A stretch of 64,000 bases of DNA from Tubulanus polymorphus (lineage: Eukaryota; Nemertea; Palaeonemertea; Tubulaniformes; Tubulanidae): positions 18,072,001-18,136,000 of the forward strand of contig NC_134025.1 of the NCBI RefSeq assembly GCF_964204645.1. Reading direction: 5' to 3'. The notes beneath the pieces are model-generated. The model had not been told where the DNA came from and did no database searches. It worked only from the letters and a program-made list of their open reading frames with translations. The number at the start of each line of letters is the position of its first letter. The stretch's first letter is position 1. The translations under genes were made by a program, and so were the position numbers. Positions 31,801-42,952 of this stretch are shown in pieces.

Positions 31801-31881
31801 AATGCTTTGTTGAAATCCACCGTTGAACAGGATTCTAAGACTGTGCAGAAAACCCGTTATCGCTGCTTTGCAGCTATATTT
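28804..31881 (+). mobile_element. Helentron-like element, unit 1 of a head-to-tail array
   Basis: It begins in a truncated hairpin followed by two full ones (to about 28,960), an ATT tract, and a body starting TTCTTCCACACTATTTTTAC. An internal 31-bp minisatellite follows, then a 3' tail starting GAACATTAAGTTTTTTGG. It ends CAGAAAACCCGTTATC, hairpin GCTGCTTTGCAGC and TATATTT. Subterminal inverted repeats (GGGTTTTCTG/CAGAAAACCC), a 3' hairpin and an internal minisatellite are hallmarks of Helentrons and their non-autonomous HINE derivatives. No Rep/helicase is encoded. Confidence 0.65.
29744..31505 (+). repeat. 31-bp minisatellite in unit 1
   Basis: Around 55 units carry TCGCCCGCGACAATTCATTA and TTTTGGTTTTG with variation (GTC/ATC, ATT/ACC, occasional deletions). 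The unit lacks stop codons in all three plus-strand frames, which creates long spurious open frames of up to 264 codons. Confidence 0.9.
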
Positions 31882-34673
31882 ATTATTATTATTTTCTTCC
31901 ACACTATTTTTACCAAAAGAACATAGGCTTTGTTACCTTACCGCTGTTTCATATACAATCCATATAATATCGTTCAGCTCACTGAGATCTACAAATAGCC
32001 CGCGTGTTTTTTCACGAATCATCGTTACAAAAGCGCTGTCGGGCCGTAAACATCGAAAATTTAGCCCCATTCAATGGGGCGACATGTTTTTCGAGTCGTC
32101 ATCCCGAAATCAACCCGCAGGCCGACTGTCACTTCGATTATCAATTCAAGTATAAATGAACTAATTTATTGCCGCAGATTTCACATTCAGTCGCGGTCTT
32201 CAAACAGTGATTTTAACAATAGCCCATTTTCCTCATCAAATCATATTACCGATACACTGGAAATTTACTACTTTAGATTTTAAAAGCACTGTCGAGCCGT
32301 AAACATCGACAAATCGATTGTGTTACTACATCGTCGTTCCGGGGATCAGCTGCGAGTTTCTCCTCATCATGAACCTACGTGAAGTGAGCCTGTTATTCCA
32401 GCCTCGTATTCAGATATAGTGTGTACACACTGTACAGCTGCCTGTAGATACTGGTTGACATGAAATGTATAACTTAGCATGACGGAGCGATGATAACTAA
32501 CGTTAACGTTAGTATATAGCATCGGATACTGATACTCAAATTTCTCTGAAACAAAAACTCCAGGTTTCGTAAAAACTGAGTATATTACTGAGAAGCTCGA
32601 TTGTTCAAGTAGATATATAAAGTAAATGTCGGGTGCATCGATTTGTTCAGGTATTATTTCAACTCACGATTGCATCATTCCGCGACAATTCAATATTTTG
32701 GTTTTGTCGCCCGCGACAATTCATTATTTTGGTTTTATCGCCCGCGACAATTCAATATTTTGGTTTTATCGCCCGCGATAATTCATTAATTTGGTTTTAT
32801 CGCCCGGGTCAATTCAATATTTTGTTTTTATCGCCCGCCACAATTCATTATTTTGGCTTTGTCGCCCGAGACCATTCATTATTTTGGTTTCATCGCCCGC
32901 GTCAATTCATTATTTTGGTTTTGTCGCCCGCGACAATTCATTATTTTGATTTTGTCGCCCACGACGATTCAATATCTTGTTTTTGTCGCCCGAGACAATT
33001 CATTATTTTGGTTTTATCGCCCGCGACAATTCATTAGTTTGGTTTTGTCGCCCGCGACAATTCAATATTTTGGTTTTGTCGCCCACGAAAATTCAATATT
33101 TTGGTTTTATCGCCCGCGACAATTCATTACTTTTGTTTTATCGCCACCGACAATTCATTATTTTGGTTTTGTCGCCCGCGACAATTCATTATTTTGGTTT
33201 TATATTTTGTTTTTGTCGCCCGCGACAATTTTCTTTTTTGGTTTTATCGCCTGCGACAATTCAATATTTTTGTTTTATCGCCCGCGATTATTCATTATTT
33301 TTGTTTTGTCGCCTGAGACAATTCATTATATTGGTTTTATCGCCCGCAACAATTCATTATTACGGTTTTATCGCCCGCAACAATTCATTGTTTTAGTTTT
33401 GTCGCTCGCGACAATTCACCATTTTGGTTTTGTCGCCCGCGACAATTCACCTTTTTGATTTTGTCGCCCGCGACAATTCACCATTTTGGTTTTGTCGCCC
33501 GCGACAATTCATTATTTTGGTTTTATCGCCCGCGACAATTCATTAATTTTGATTTATAGCCCGCGACAATTCATTATTTTTGTTTTGTCGCCCCGACAAT
33601 TCTTCTTTTGGTTTTGTCGCCCGCGACAATTCATTAGTTTGGTTTTGTCGCCCGCGACAATTCATTAGTTTGGTTTTGTCGCCCGCGACAATTCAATATT
33701 TTGGTTTTGTCGCCCACGAAAATTCAATATTTTGGTTTTATCGCCCGCGACAATTCATTACTTTGGTTTTATCGCCACCGACAATTCATTATTTTGGTTT
33801 TGTCGCCCGCGACAATTCATTATTTTGGTTTTATATTTTGTTTTTGTCGCCCGCGACAATTTTCTTTTTTGGTTTTATCGCCTGCGACAATTCAATCATT
33901 ATTTTTGTTTTGTCGCCTGAGACAATTCATTATTTTGGTTTTATCGCCCGCAACAATTCATTATTACGGTTTTATCGCCCGCGACAATTCATTATTTTAG
34001 TTTTGTCGCTTCCGACAATTCACCATTTTGGTTTTGTCGCCCGCGACAATTCATTATTTTGGTTTTATCGCCCGCGACAATTCATTAATTTTGATTTATA
34101 GCCCGCGACAATTTATTATTTTTGTTTTGTCGCCCCGACAATTCTGGGCGACAATTCTTTTTTTGGTTTTGTCGCCCGCAACAATTCAATATTTTGGTTT
34201 AGTCGCCCGCGACAATTCAATATTTTGGTTTTGTCGCCCGTGACAATTCAATATTTTGGTTTTGTCACCCGCGACAATTCATAATTTTGGTTTGGTCGGA
34301 ACATTAAGTTTTTTGGTCGAACAGTGTGTTAAGGTCGTTTTGGAAATTTACTCGGTCTGGTATATTTTGGATTACTGTGTATGTCATTTGTCAGGACATT
34401 AAACAGAAGACGACTTAGGATACTACCTTGCGTGACTCCACTAGTTAGACCGTCTCATTCCAAGATGAGGCGTTCCGTTGATTTCGGTTACAAGTTTCCG
34501 TTCAGAGATAACTGCTGTGCCATTTGGGCGACCTATCATTGATACTGTTTCCTAATAGCCTGTTCAGTAATGGCTGATGTTGAGCCTTATCAAATGCTTT
34601 GTTGAAATCCACCGTTGAACAGGATTCTAAGACTGTGCAGAAAACCCGTTATCGCTGCTTTGCAGCTATATTT
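31882..34673 (+). mobile_element. Helentron-like element, unit 2 of the array
   Basis: It starts directly after unit 1's 3' terminus with the ATT tract and TTCTTCCACAC body and lacks the 5' hairpins. It is nearly identical to unit 1 over its whole length and ends with the same 3' hairpin. Confidence 0.7.
32681..34293 (+). repeat. 31-bp minisatellite in unit 2
   Basis: It carries the same 31-bp repeat and largely the same order of variant units as unit 1, so the units were duplicated after the array formed. Confidence 0.9.
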
Positions 34674-35474
34674 ATTATTATTATTTTCTTCCACACTATT
34701 TTTACCAAAAGAACATAGGCTTTGTTACCTTACCGCTGTTTCATATACAATCCATATAATATCGTTCAGCTCACTGAGATCTACAAATAGCCCGCGTGTT
34801 TTTTCACGAATCATCGTTACAAAAGCGCTGTCGGGCCGTAAACATCGAAAATTTAGCCCCATTCAATGGGGCGACATGTTTTTCGAGTCGTCATCCCGAA
34901 ATCAACCCGCAGGCCGACTGTCACTTCGATTATCAATTCAAGTATAAATGAACTAATTTATTGCCGCAGACTTCACATTCAGTCGTGGTCTTCAAACAGT
35001 GATTTTAACAATAGCCCATTTTCCTCATCAAATCATATTACCGATACACTGGAAATTTACTACATTAGATTTTAAAAGCACTGTCGAGCCGTAAACATCG
35101 ACGAATCGACGTGTGTTACTACATCGTCGTTCCGGGGATCAGCTGCGAGTTTCTCCTCAGCATGAACCTACGTGAAGTGAGCCTGTTATTCCAGCCTCGT
35201 ATTCAGATATAGTGTGTACACACTGTACAGCTGCCTGTAGATACTGGTTGACATGAAATGTATAACTTAGCATGACGGAGCGATGATAACTAACGTTAAC
35301 GTTAGTATATAGCATCGGATACTGATACTCAAATTTCTCTGAAACAAAAACTCCAGGTTTCGTAAAAACTGAGTATATTACTGAGTAGGCTCGATTGTTC
35401 AAGTAGATATATAAAGTAAATGTCTGTGCATCGATTTGTTCAGGTATTATTTCAACTCACGATTGCATCATTCC

Positions 35475-36139
35475 GCGACAATTCATTGTTTTGGTTTTGT
35501 CGCCCGCGACAATTTATTATTTTGGTTTTATCGCCCGCGACAATTCAATATTTTGGTTTTATCGCCCGCGATAATTCATTATTTTGGTTTTATCGCCCGC
35601 AACAATTCAATATTTTGTTTTTATCGCCCGCGACAATTCATTATTTTGGTTTTGTCTCCCGAGACCATTCATTTTTTTGGTTTTATCGCCCGCATCAATT
35701 CATTATTTTGGTTTTGTCGCCTGCGACAATTCATTATAATGATTTTGTCGCCCGCGACGATTCAATATCTTGTTTTTGTCGTCCGAAACAATTCATTATT
35801 TTGGTTTTATCGCCCGCGACAATTCATTAGTTTGGTTTTGTCGCCCGCGACAATTCATTATTTTGGTTTTATCGCCCGCGACAATTCATTAATTTTGATT
35901 TATCGCCCGCGACAATTCATTATTTTTGTTTTGTCGCCCGCGACAATTCATTATTTTGATTTTGTCGCCCGCGACGATTCAATATTTTGTTTTTGTCGCC
36001 CGAGACGATTCATTATTTTGGTTTTATCGCCCGCGACGATTCAATATTTTTGTGTTATCGCCCGCGACAATTCATTAGTTTGGTTTTGTCGCCCACGACA
36101 ATTCAATATTTTGGTTTTGCCGCCCGCGACAATTATTTT
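35475..36139 (+). repeat. 31-bp minisatellite, left part in unit 3
   Basis: About 21 units of the TCGCCCGCGACAATTCATTA family end abruptly at the inserted element. Confidence 0.9.
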
Positions 36140-37385
36140 TCAGTCCACTTGGGACTTTAGTCCCAGCGGGCTATTGCGTTCACTTTTCGTCCGTCCGTCC
36201 GTCCATAGACGGAATCCAGTTATTTTGGGAAGTTTTGAAGACGCTTCAAGGTAATGTCTTGATATTTGGTTTATACATGTATCTACCCTAGACACATCGT
36301 CAGCCCAAAAACTGGCCCTGTCAGATTCAAGATGGCCGACTGGCAGCCATTGTTGTTTGCCAAAATCGGCACTTTTTAAACATTTTCGAAGTTTTCGTGG
36401 GAAATTTTGAAGACGCTTTGATCAATTACCTTGATCATTCGTTTATATTTGAATCTACCAAAGGCCCATCAGCATAAGAAAATTGGGTCGATCTGACTCA
36501 AGATGGCCGTCCTATGACCTTTTTAGTGCCCAAAAATGTCAATTTTGGCCAGAATTCTAGGTCACGTAGCTTCCTACTGGTTTGCCATTTCTCATTGCAA
36601 TTGCTGATGGGTATTCTTCAGAGAGGGATGTTTTATACCTGGGACAGGTATCTTTGATCAGCTAATTATAACGCAATTGGCGGCCATCTTGGTGTCATCA
36701 GTACTCATTCGTAGGTGGGAAAAAGTTTTTCCACATTAAATTGATACCTAAGCATATTGTGTTACTATATTCAATTGGAAAGTTGTAGCCCATAACGTGT
36801 TCTATGATTTTGGTGAGTTTCAAGGGCATTGGTTTTTGTATGTGGCCATCAGGGGGCGTTGAATAATACAATAACTTAGTATTGCTATATTTGTACCAAG
36901 GCATATTTTGTTACCATGATCAATTGCAAAGTTGTAGTTCATGACATCGTCTATGATTGTGGTGAGTTTTTAAGGACATTAGTTATTCCATATAGTCACC
37001 AGGGGGCGTTGAATAGTAGAATGGCTTAGTATTTCCGCATTAGATTGGTACCTAGGCATATTTTGTTACTATGATCAATTGCAAAGTTGTATTTCATGAC
37101 ATGTACTACGATTGGGGTGAGTTTTAAGGTCATTGGGTTTTGCATATGGTCACCAGGGGGCGTTGAATAGTAGAATAACTTAGTATTTCCATATTAAATT
37201 GGTAACGAGGCATATTTTGTTATCACAATCGATTACAAAATCATAGCTGCTCACATGTTCTATGATTGTGGCGGGTTTCAAGGTCATTGGTTTTTGTATA
37301 TGGTCACTAGAGGGCGTTATGTATTGAAATTGTTAGATTGTTGAGCATTTGAAACCACTTCCCAAGTGAGCATGGTGTCCCTGGA
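36140..37385 (-). mobile_element. Non-autonomous Helitron-like element, copy 2, inverted
   Basis: It is the reverse-orientation counterpart of 22,567-23,913. On the minus strand it runs from TCCAGGGACACCATG (from 37,385) to hairpin GGGACTAAAGTCCC, AAGTGGA, CTGA (36,140). Minisatellite flanks on both sides show it inserted into the array and locate the ends within a few bases. Confidence 0.7.
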
Positions 37386-37387
37386 CC

Positions 37388-37668
37388 CCTAGTTTGGTTT
37401 TGTCGCCCGCGACAATTCATTATTTTGGTTTTGTCGCACGCAACAATTCAATATTTTGTTTTTGTCGTCCGCGACAATTCATTATTTTGGTTTTATCGCC
37501 CGCGACAATTCAATATTTTGGTTTTATCGCCCCCGACAATTCATTATTTTGGTTTTTATCGCCCACGACAATTCATTATTTTTGTTTTGTCGCCCGTGAC
37601 AATTCAATATTTTGGTTTTGTCACCCGCGACAATTCATAATTTTGGTTTTGTCACCCGTGGTTTTGAC
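37388..37668 (+). repeat. 31-bp minisatellite, right part in unit 3
   Basis: About nine units continue the array after the inserted element, then pass into the GGAACATTAAGTTTTTTGG tail. Confidence 0.9.
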
Positions 37669-38044
37669 GGAACATTAAGTTTTTTGGTCGAACAGTGTAT
37701 TAAGGTCGTTTTGGAAATTTACTCGGTCTGGTATATTTTGGATTACTGTGTATGTCATTTGTCAGGACATTAAACAGAAGACGACTTAGGATACTACCTT
37801 GCGTGACTCTACTAGTTAGACCGTCTCATTCCAAGATGAGGCGTTCCGTTGATTTCGGTTACAAGTTTCCGTTCAGAGATAACTGCTGAGCCATTTGGGC
37901 GACCTATCATTGATACTGTTTCCTAATAGCCTGTTTAGTAATGGCTGATGTTGAGCCTTATCAAATGCTTTGTTAAAATCCACCGTTGAACAGGATTCTA
38001 AGACTGTGCAGAAAACCCGTTACCGCTGCTTTGCAGCTATATTT

Positions 38045-39740
38045 TTGATTACTTTCTTTCCAGCTATTACTCGTGGAATGAACTGGGCACTACGGTCTTC
38101 AATTCCTTTGCGGATTCTTGCAGGAATATTAAACCACAGTGCGCAAATGTATGTTTCAAATAAGGCTTTTTCGACATTGACAGCCAAAGACGTAACTTAA
38201 CACGCTAACTTAAGCGCAACCGTCTCAGATGCTGTAAGTACTTGACGTTTTGCGTAATTTTTTTTTTTTGTAATGCAATATTTGGATTAGTAATCAGTCG
38301 TGCTAACGTACATGCAGAATTGGATTCATTGTAATGGGATGATAATTCATGGGCGTCACGAGTCCTGCGACATACCCTTGATATGAAGCTTTTTTAATGT
38401 TAATCATTGACTTGTTTTGGAGTAAACTGAATATCCCTTAAAATACCAATGCCACGTGGCTTGGTGTCTATGCTCTACGAGACTGTAGTAATAGATTTTC
38501 ACAACAAACTCATGATTTCAAATAGTCTCCTAAGATATCTATATGTTATTTCGCTCCTTACCTAAGTAGTTCTTACATTTGATTGCTTAATTACAGATGG
38601 AAAGAGGTCAGATGGCATGAAAATCGACTGTGGCTGACTAATTGGCACGAGTAACCAAAATGCTTCAATCATCAGGGGTAGACAAATTAGCCGAAGATGA
38701 ATGAAAACTTCACCTTGATGATCATCAGTTGATTTTGCTATCATTATTTGCCTGGATATATCCTTCATTTCAAAATCTGTCTTCAGTAGAATTTCTTTCA
38801 ATAAAATATTTTGAAGATTGAATTTGAATTGATCTTAAAACCAGAGAAAGCATTCAGAAATTTAGAAAATCCTTGACTCATAGGCCTAATCAAATTCTGT
38901 GAAGTCAGTTAAGGTATTTTGGGTCGAATCAAGCCGAGGGCTCAGGTGACTAAAACTCAATTCCTCACTGTCTTATAATGCCGAGTACGATGGAGTTTAC
39001 ACACTGAATAACGTTGGGCTGTGTAAGTGTAATTTGGATAAGTCCACAATATAATGACCGCCCTGCCCCGCTGCATCTGAGACGTCAACAAGTTAGACTG
39101 TATTGCTTCGATGACAAACTAACTCCTACGCAAGATGACCATCCAATTCAAATGTAAATTAAGAAAGAAAACAACAAAACTAGTTGCGTTGATCAACAAA
39201 AATAAATCAATAGTTTATTACAATACTTCAATTTCAAAATAAGGATAGGAAAAAATTGAACAATAAGTGTGTTTGCCATGCGTCTTTAAATATTTCCCAA
39301 GAATATGTCTTTGTCTGGCCACCACCTGCCTCGACGTCAGACTTTTTCGAGATTTTCGCTAAAAATACGAAACAAGACAAAATTGATGGATGGGAATCAT
39401 ACATGCTACATTCACTTTTACTGCGAACATTGGAATGAGCTAAAGCAATTTTCTAGGAGGAAAAATTTAGTCAAATGATTTTTTTACATATTACATCACT
39501 TACAACGATAAACGTCCGTCGCCGACTGATTCACAAAAACTTCCGCATTGAGAGCGCCACCGCACCAATTCAAATTGGATCGGAAACCCTCCAGCGATGC
39601 ACTCTATGATTTTTAGAACCTGTCTTTGCTGACTGGGAATAAGATATTTCTCAGCGCGAAGGGGGTGGGGCACAGCGTCACCAGGTCCCGCTCCGCGAGG
39701 AAGCTAGATTTTCAAAGAAATGAGTGCACGCGACAGCCGT
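38045..39740 (+). repeat. Long dispersed repeat, copy 1
   Basis: The sequence from 38,045 to about 39,475 matches 60,858-62,288 with very few differences, and 39,476 onward matches 63,744 onward. It contains small conserved frames (60 codons at 39,256; 79 codons, minus, at 38,562), but they reflect near-identity of the copies and resemble no family. It is probably a mobile element or a segmental duplication. Confidence 0.75.
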
Positions 39741-40640
39741 GACCACTTGTTAGTGACGTCATCAAGAATGATGGCTCCGAGGATCGCCACATCACAGGTT
39801 ACTGTGAATAAATGGGATTCGACCATTCAAAAGTTCAAAATGTACTTTCTTGTTTTGTAAAACAAGTTTATTCATGTCGTTATATAAAGCATTTTGTTTG
39901 AAACATTCTTTTATAATGTTTGTTGAGTTTAAAGCCAATTGTCGTTGTGTAATTCGATACTGGTCACTGACATCAAAGTTTTAGTTTCTGTTCACACAAC
40001 TTGTATGTTCTATCTTTTAATACAGGCCATGCGTATCACTCCATTAGTTTAAAAAGAGAGCACATATTTCGATATTGTTAAATAATTAACTACATTTTTT
40101 TCTGTCACACGTTGATTTTTACCCATCACCTATAAAATTCAAATGTACGTGATGTATTCTGTAAGCTATGTAAGCTTGTTCTTAAAAATACACTATGAAT
40201 TTTCAATTTGTACTGACCATAATAGTTTATTTTTCGTAAATAAAATTTATATTTTAATTAAATAATTTCAAAATCTTTTCTATGCCCTCTGCAACAGAAA
40301 GTTACTAAGGACTATTACATATTCAGATGTACGTTGATAATTTATTTCAATCCTCCCTTCAAATAATTGAACATTATTTCGGAAGATGCAGGTGGCGCAC
40401 AATCATAATACATACAACTCATCAAGCTGACGAGTCGTTTCCGTAACCAATGTTACAGACGGGTAACCAATCTACTCGACTCCGCAGACAATAAACGACC
40501 CGAGTAACCCCCAATTTGACTATAACTATAAATTATGTTATGTTTAACCGCATTGGTGTGACTTGACACGTCAAATGCGTATCCCGTATTGATATATTTC
40601 TATTATCCACTTTTCAAACTATGAATAGCACGCCTGCTCA
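39741..40640. other. No recognisable gene
   Basis: AT-rich unique sequence follows the end of the recognisable repeat. No supported frame, RNA gene or repeat is seen until the Helentron-like 3' end at about 40,641. Confidence 0.6.
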
Positions 40641-41200
40641 AAAAACCCGTTATCGCTGCTTTGCAGCTATATTTAGGGTTTTCTGTTTCTTCACAGCAAA
40701 CCCTATTGAAATTCGCGTGATTATTATTATTTTTTTCCCTTTTCCACATAGTTTTTGTTAAAAGTGTAAAGGCTTCCTTACCTTACCGCTGTCGCCGATA
40801 CAATCCGTATGATGTCCTTCAGCTCACTTCAATCTCCAGATACTGCATGGGAATTTTGATAAATCCACGTTATAAAGGCACTGTCGAGCCGTAAACATCC
40901 GAAATTTGGCTCCATTCAATTAGTAGCCATGTTGTGTTTTCTTACCGATATTTCTCTCTTCTTTTCGAGGAAGAGCTATCGAATAATTCCCTCTCTTCTC
41001 CACAATCAATTTCAAAGTCAATTTTATGAATTTATTGCTCAGCGGGTCCGAGTCCAAGAGTTTACGAGTCCGGCGTTCGCGTGTCTGACAGGTTTACGGG
41101 CATTTGTTTGTTACCTCTTTAATATTTTTGATTTCTTGTTATTCCGGTTATTTTATTTAAGTATATTGCTGATCAGTTCATGTAACCAAAAGCGTCAATA
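40641..41200 (+). mobile_element. Helentron-like 3' end joined to a 5' end, plus element body
   Basis: CAAAAAACCCGTTATC, hairpin GCTGCTTTGCAGC and TATATTT end at 40,674. AGGGTTTTCTG, the 5' hairpin of another copy, begins at 40,675 with no base between. The body after it (TTCCACATAGTTTTTGTTAA) is a diverged relative of units 1-3 but lacks the minisatellite. Its 3' end is not identified; 41,200 is approximate. Confidence 0.7.
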
Positions 41201-41779
41201 AACAGACTTTGAATTGATCAAGTTTAAATCAAGGTCGTTGAGTCGCGGAAGGCTACTAGAATTACGTTGGCATCAGACCACAATTAGGTTAGTAGCTCGA
41301 AGATGCGTAGGGCCGGACCCCAAAAATAGTACCTAGAGTGAAGAAGAGGTCCCCCATAAATGTTGCCATAATTTCTGCAAATGGGATAGGTAACGAATTT
41401 CGGTTATATGTATGAAATCGATTGATCCTGAGAGACAGCTTGATGATGAAATAAGGGATTCCCTGGACTTTTTTTGCTTGGAGTAAGGGTACCAAACACG
41501 GTGGGGGATTCCCTTAGATATTTGGCTCGGATGTACTGGCATACCTGTACTGGGATACCCCTCCTTTCTAAAGGTTTGATTATTTCAAAAGTTAGGTTGG
41601 GTATGTGGGGCGAAAACCACTTCAATGCGTAGTGTAGCGAAACTGGCGGATTTCGCCGTACATTGGCGCTAGATTTGAAATCACCTTCTCCCGGATTTCA
41701 CCGCTCTGCTCCTATCTTATAATATGTTGTCCTGTTCGATGTCTTTTAACTGTATTTATTCGGCGAGACCGTGTTGTAT
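41201..41779. other. No recognisable gene
   Basis: Overlapping short minus-strand frames at 41,289-41,625 have no recognisable motif. GC content is higher than in the Polinton sequence that follows from about 41,780. Confidence 0.55.
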
Positions 41780-42276
41780 CATTTTATAAATTTTATAAAT
41801 ATACTAACTTAGTATTAGATAAAGTAACTTATGGTTTTTTTATTTAAATCTTTTTGATTTCTATTCGCGCTATTGGTTAACAAGAATTGACTAGAATTCA
41901 AATAGATTTAACAAGAAATTCAATAACTTTAACTGTTAGTATCACTCTTGTATTATTTCATTGTTTCTCTTACTGAATAAGCCAACTAACTAATATCACT
42001 CTTGTATTATCCTAGTTAAATGTAAAGAATTTAAAATATCATACTTGAATGAATTAAAACATAAATTACTTCTGTTACTTCATTTTCAGAAATAAAGCAT
42101 AATATGTATTCAATACCATTAATATGTATTTAATACCATCAATATGTATTTGATATGTATTAAATACATGGTATTAGGGTATCTAATAGGGTATCTAATA
42201 TATTGATACCTCAACCCCCTTTTTTATTAACTTACTAATATATTTTATATTTTCAGCTAATTTAAAAGTCGATTTC

Positions 42277-42579
42277 TTATTTTGATTCATATAATTTTTC
42301 ATCAAGTTCATGAATATACATGTGATTTCTCAAACTCTTTTTATTTTTATATCTTTTATTGCATTTTTCACAGCATTTAATATTATTCAATCTATCTGAA
42401 ATATAATTCATATTTTCTATTAATTCAGTGTATCTAATTTTACAGCAATCATAGAATTCTAACAACTGTTTTATAGTATAAACTGAGAATGAAAATAAAC
42501 CTGTAAGCATAATAATTGATTTAATATTCTGTTGATTTTTATATATTAGATGTAATAAGTTTAATATATTTTCACTCAT
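42277..42579 (-). CDS. Membrane-anchored single C2H2 zinc-finger protein
   Basis: The start is taken as the ATG at 42,579 in the context TTGACTATAAAAATGAG, giving 100 codons; upstream codons have no ATG. A hydrophobic helix (IIMLTGLFSFSVYTI, residues about 22-36) is followed by a helical linker and a C2H2 finger (CCEKCNKRYKNKKSLRNHMYIH). The combination of membrane helix and zinc finger is unusual. I do not recognise the family. It lies 38 bp downstream of the next gene and probably shares its transcript. Confidence 0.5.
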   Translation of the reverse strand: MSENILNLLHLIYKNQQNIKSIIMLTGLFSFSVYTIKQLLEFYDCCKIRYTELIENMNYISDRLNNIKCCEKCNKRYKNKKSLRNHMYIHELDEKLYESK

Positions 42580-42617
42580 TTTTATAGTCAAAATATATGA
42601 AATTAAAAGATGCTGTT

Positions 42618-42836
42618 TTAATCCTCTAAATCATTTAAATCATTAACTTTTTTATTGTTATTCTTTCTGTGATTGTTTCCATTTAACTTCTTTAATTTCT
42701 TGCTCAATTTTATATTTTCATTCATCAAATCCTTACTGATATTTTCATAATAAAAGAAAAGCGCAGCCAATATTAATCCGCCTGCTACTAAATAATGTTT
42801 CAAATCACTTTTCCCAGTTGGAATGAAACCATCCAT
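42618..42836 (-). CDS. Small membrane protein with basic tail (Polinton C)
   Basis: This intact 72-residue frame starts in the exact TAAATAAATGG context. One membrane helix (YLVAGGLILAALFFYY, residues about 15-30) is followed by a lysine- and asparagine-rich charged tail. It is similar in build to the tail-anchored small proteins of Polinton A but not clearly homologous. Its upstream context is the Polinton start motif, and just beyond begins the 24-bp array. Confidence 0.5.
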   Translation of the reverse strand: MDGFIPTGKSDLKHYLVAGGLILAALFFYYENISKDLMNENIKLSKKLKKLNGNNHRKNNNKKVNDLNDLED

Positions 42837-42853
42837 TTATTTAAGAGAAAAAT
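42834..42853 (-). promoter_or_regulatory. Start-proximal TAAATAAATGG motif
   Basis: A T-rich stretch and CTTAAATAAATGG span the start codon at 42,836. Confidence 0.55.
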
Positions 42854-42952
42854 TAAACAGTTTATAAAATATTTGCTAGTTTTTAATTAAATATTTTATA
42901 ATCATTTTAAAAATATTAAACTTTTAAATGATTAAATCAAATAACAATTAAA

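Larger units (their letters stand above)
34674..38044 (+). mobile_element. Helentron-like element, unit 3, interrupted
   Basis: The body resumes after unit 2's 3' end. Its minisatellite (35,475-36,139 and 37,388-37,668) is split by a 1.25-kb Helitron-like insertion. The 3' end at 38,044 enters TTGATTACTTTCTTTCC, which is found without a Helentron upstream at about 60,857, an empty-site-like comparison for the 3' boundary. Confidence 0.7.

Noticed and set aside
29702-34243. Long plus-strand open frames (up to 264 codons)
   Set aside because: They lie in the 31-bp minisatellite, overlap in several frames at once and repeat the same short cycle; this is a property of a stop-free repeat, not a gene.
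39256-39438. 60-codon frame identical at 62,065
   Set aside because: Identity reflects a recent duplication; the frame is short, no motif is visible, and the adjacent non-coding sequence is as similar.
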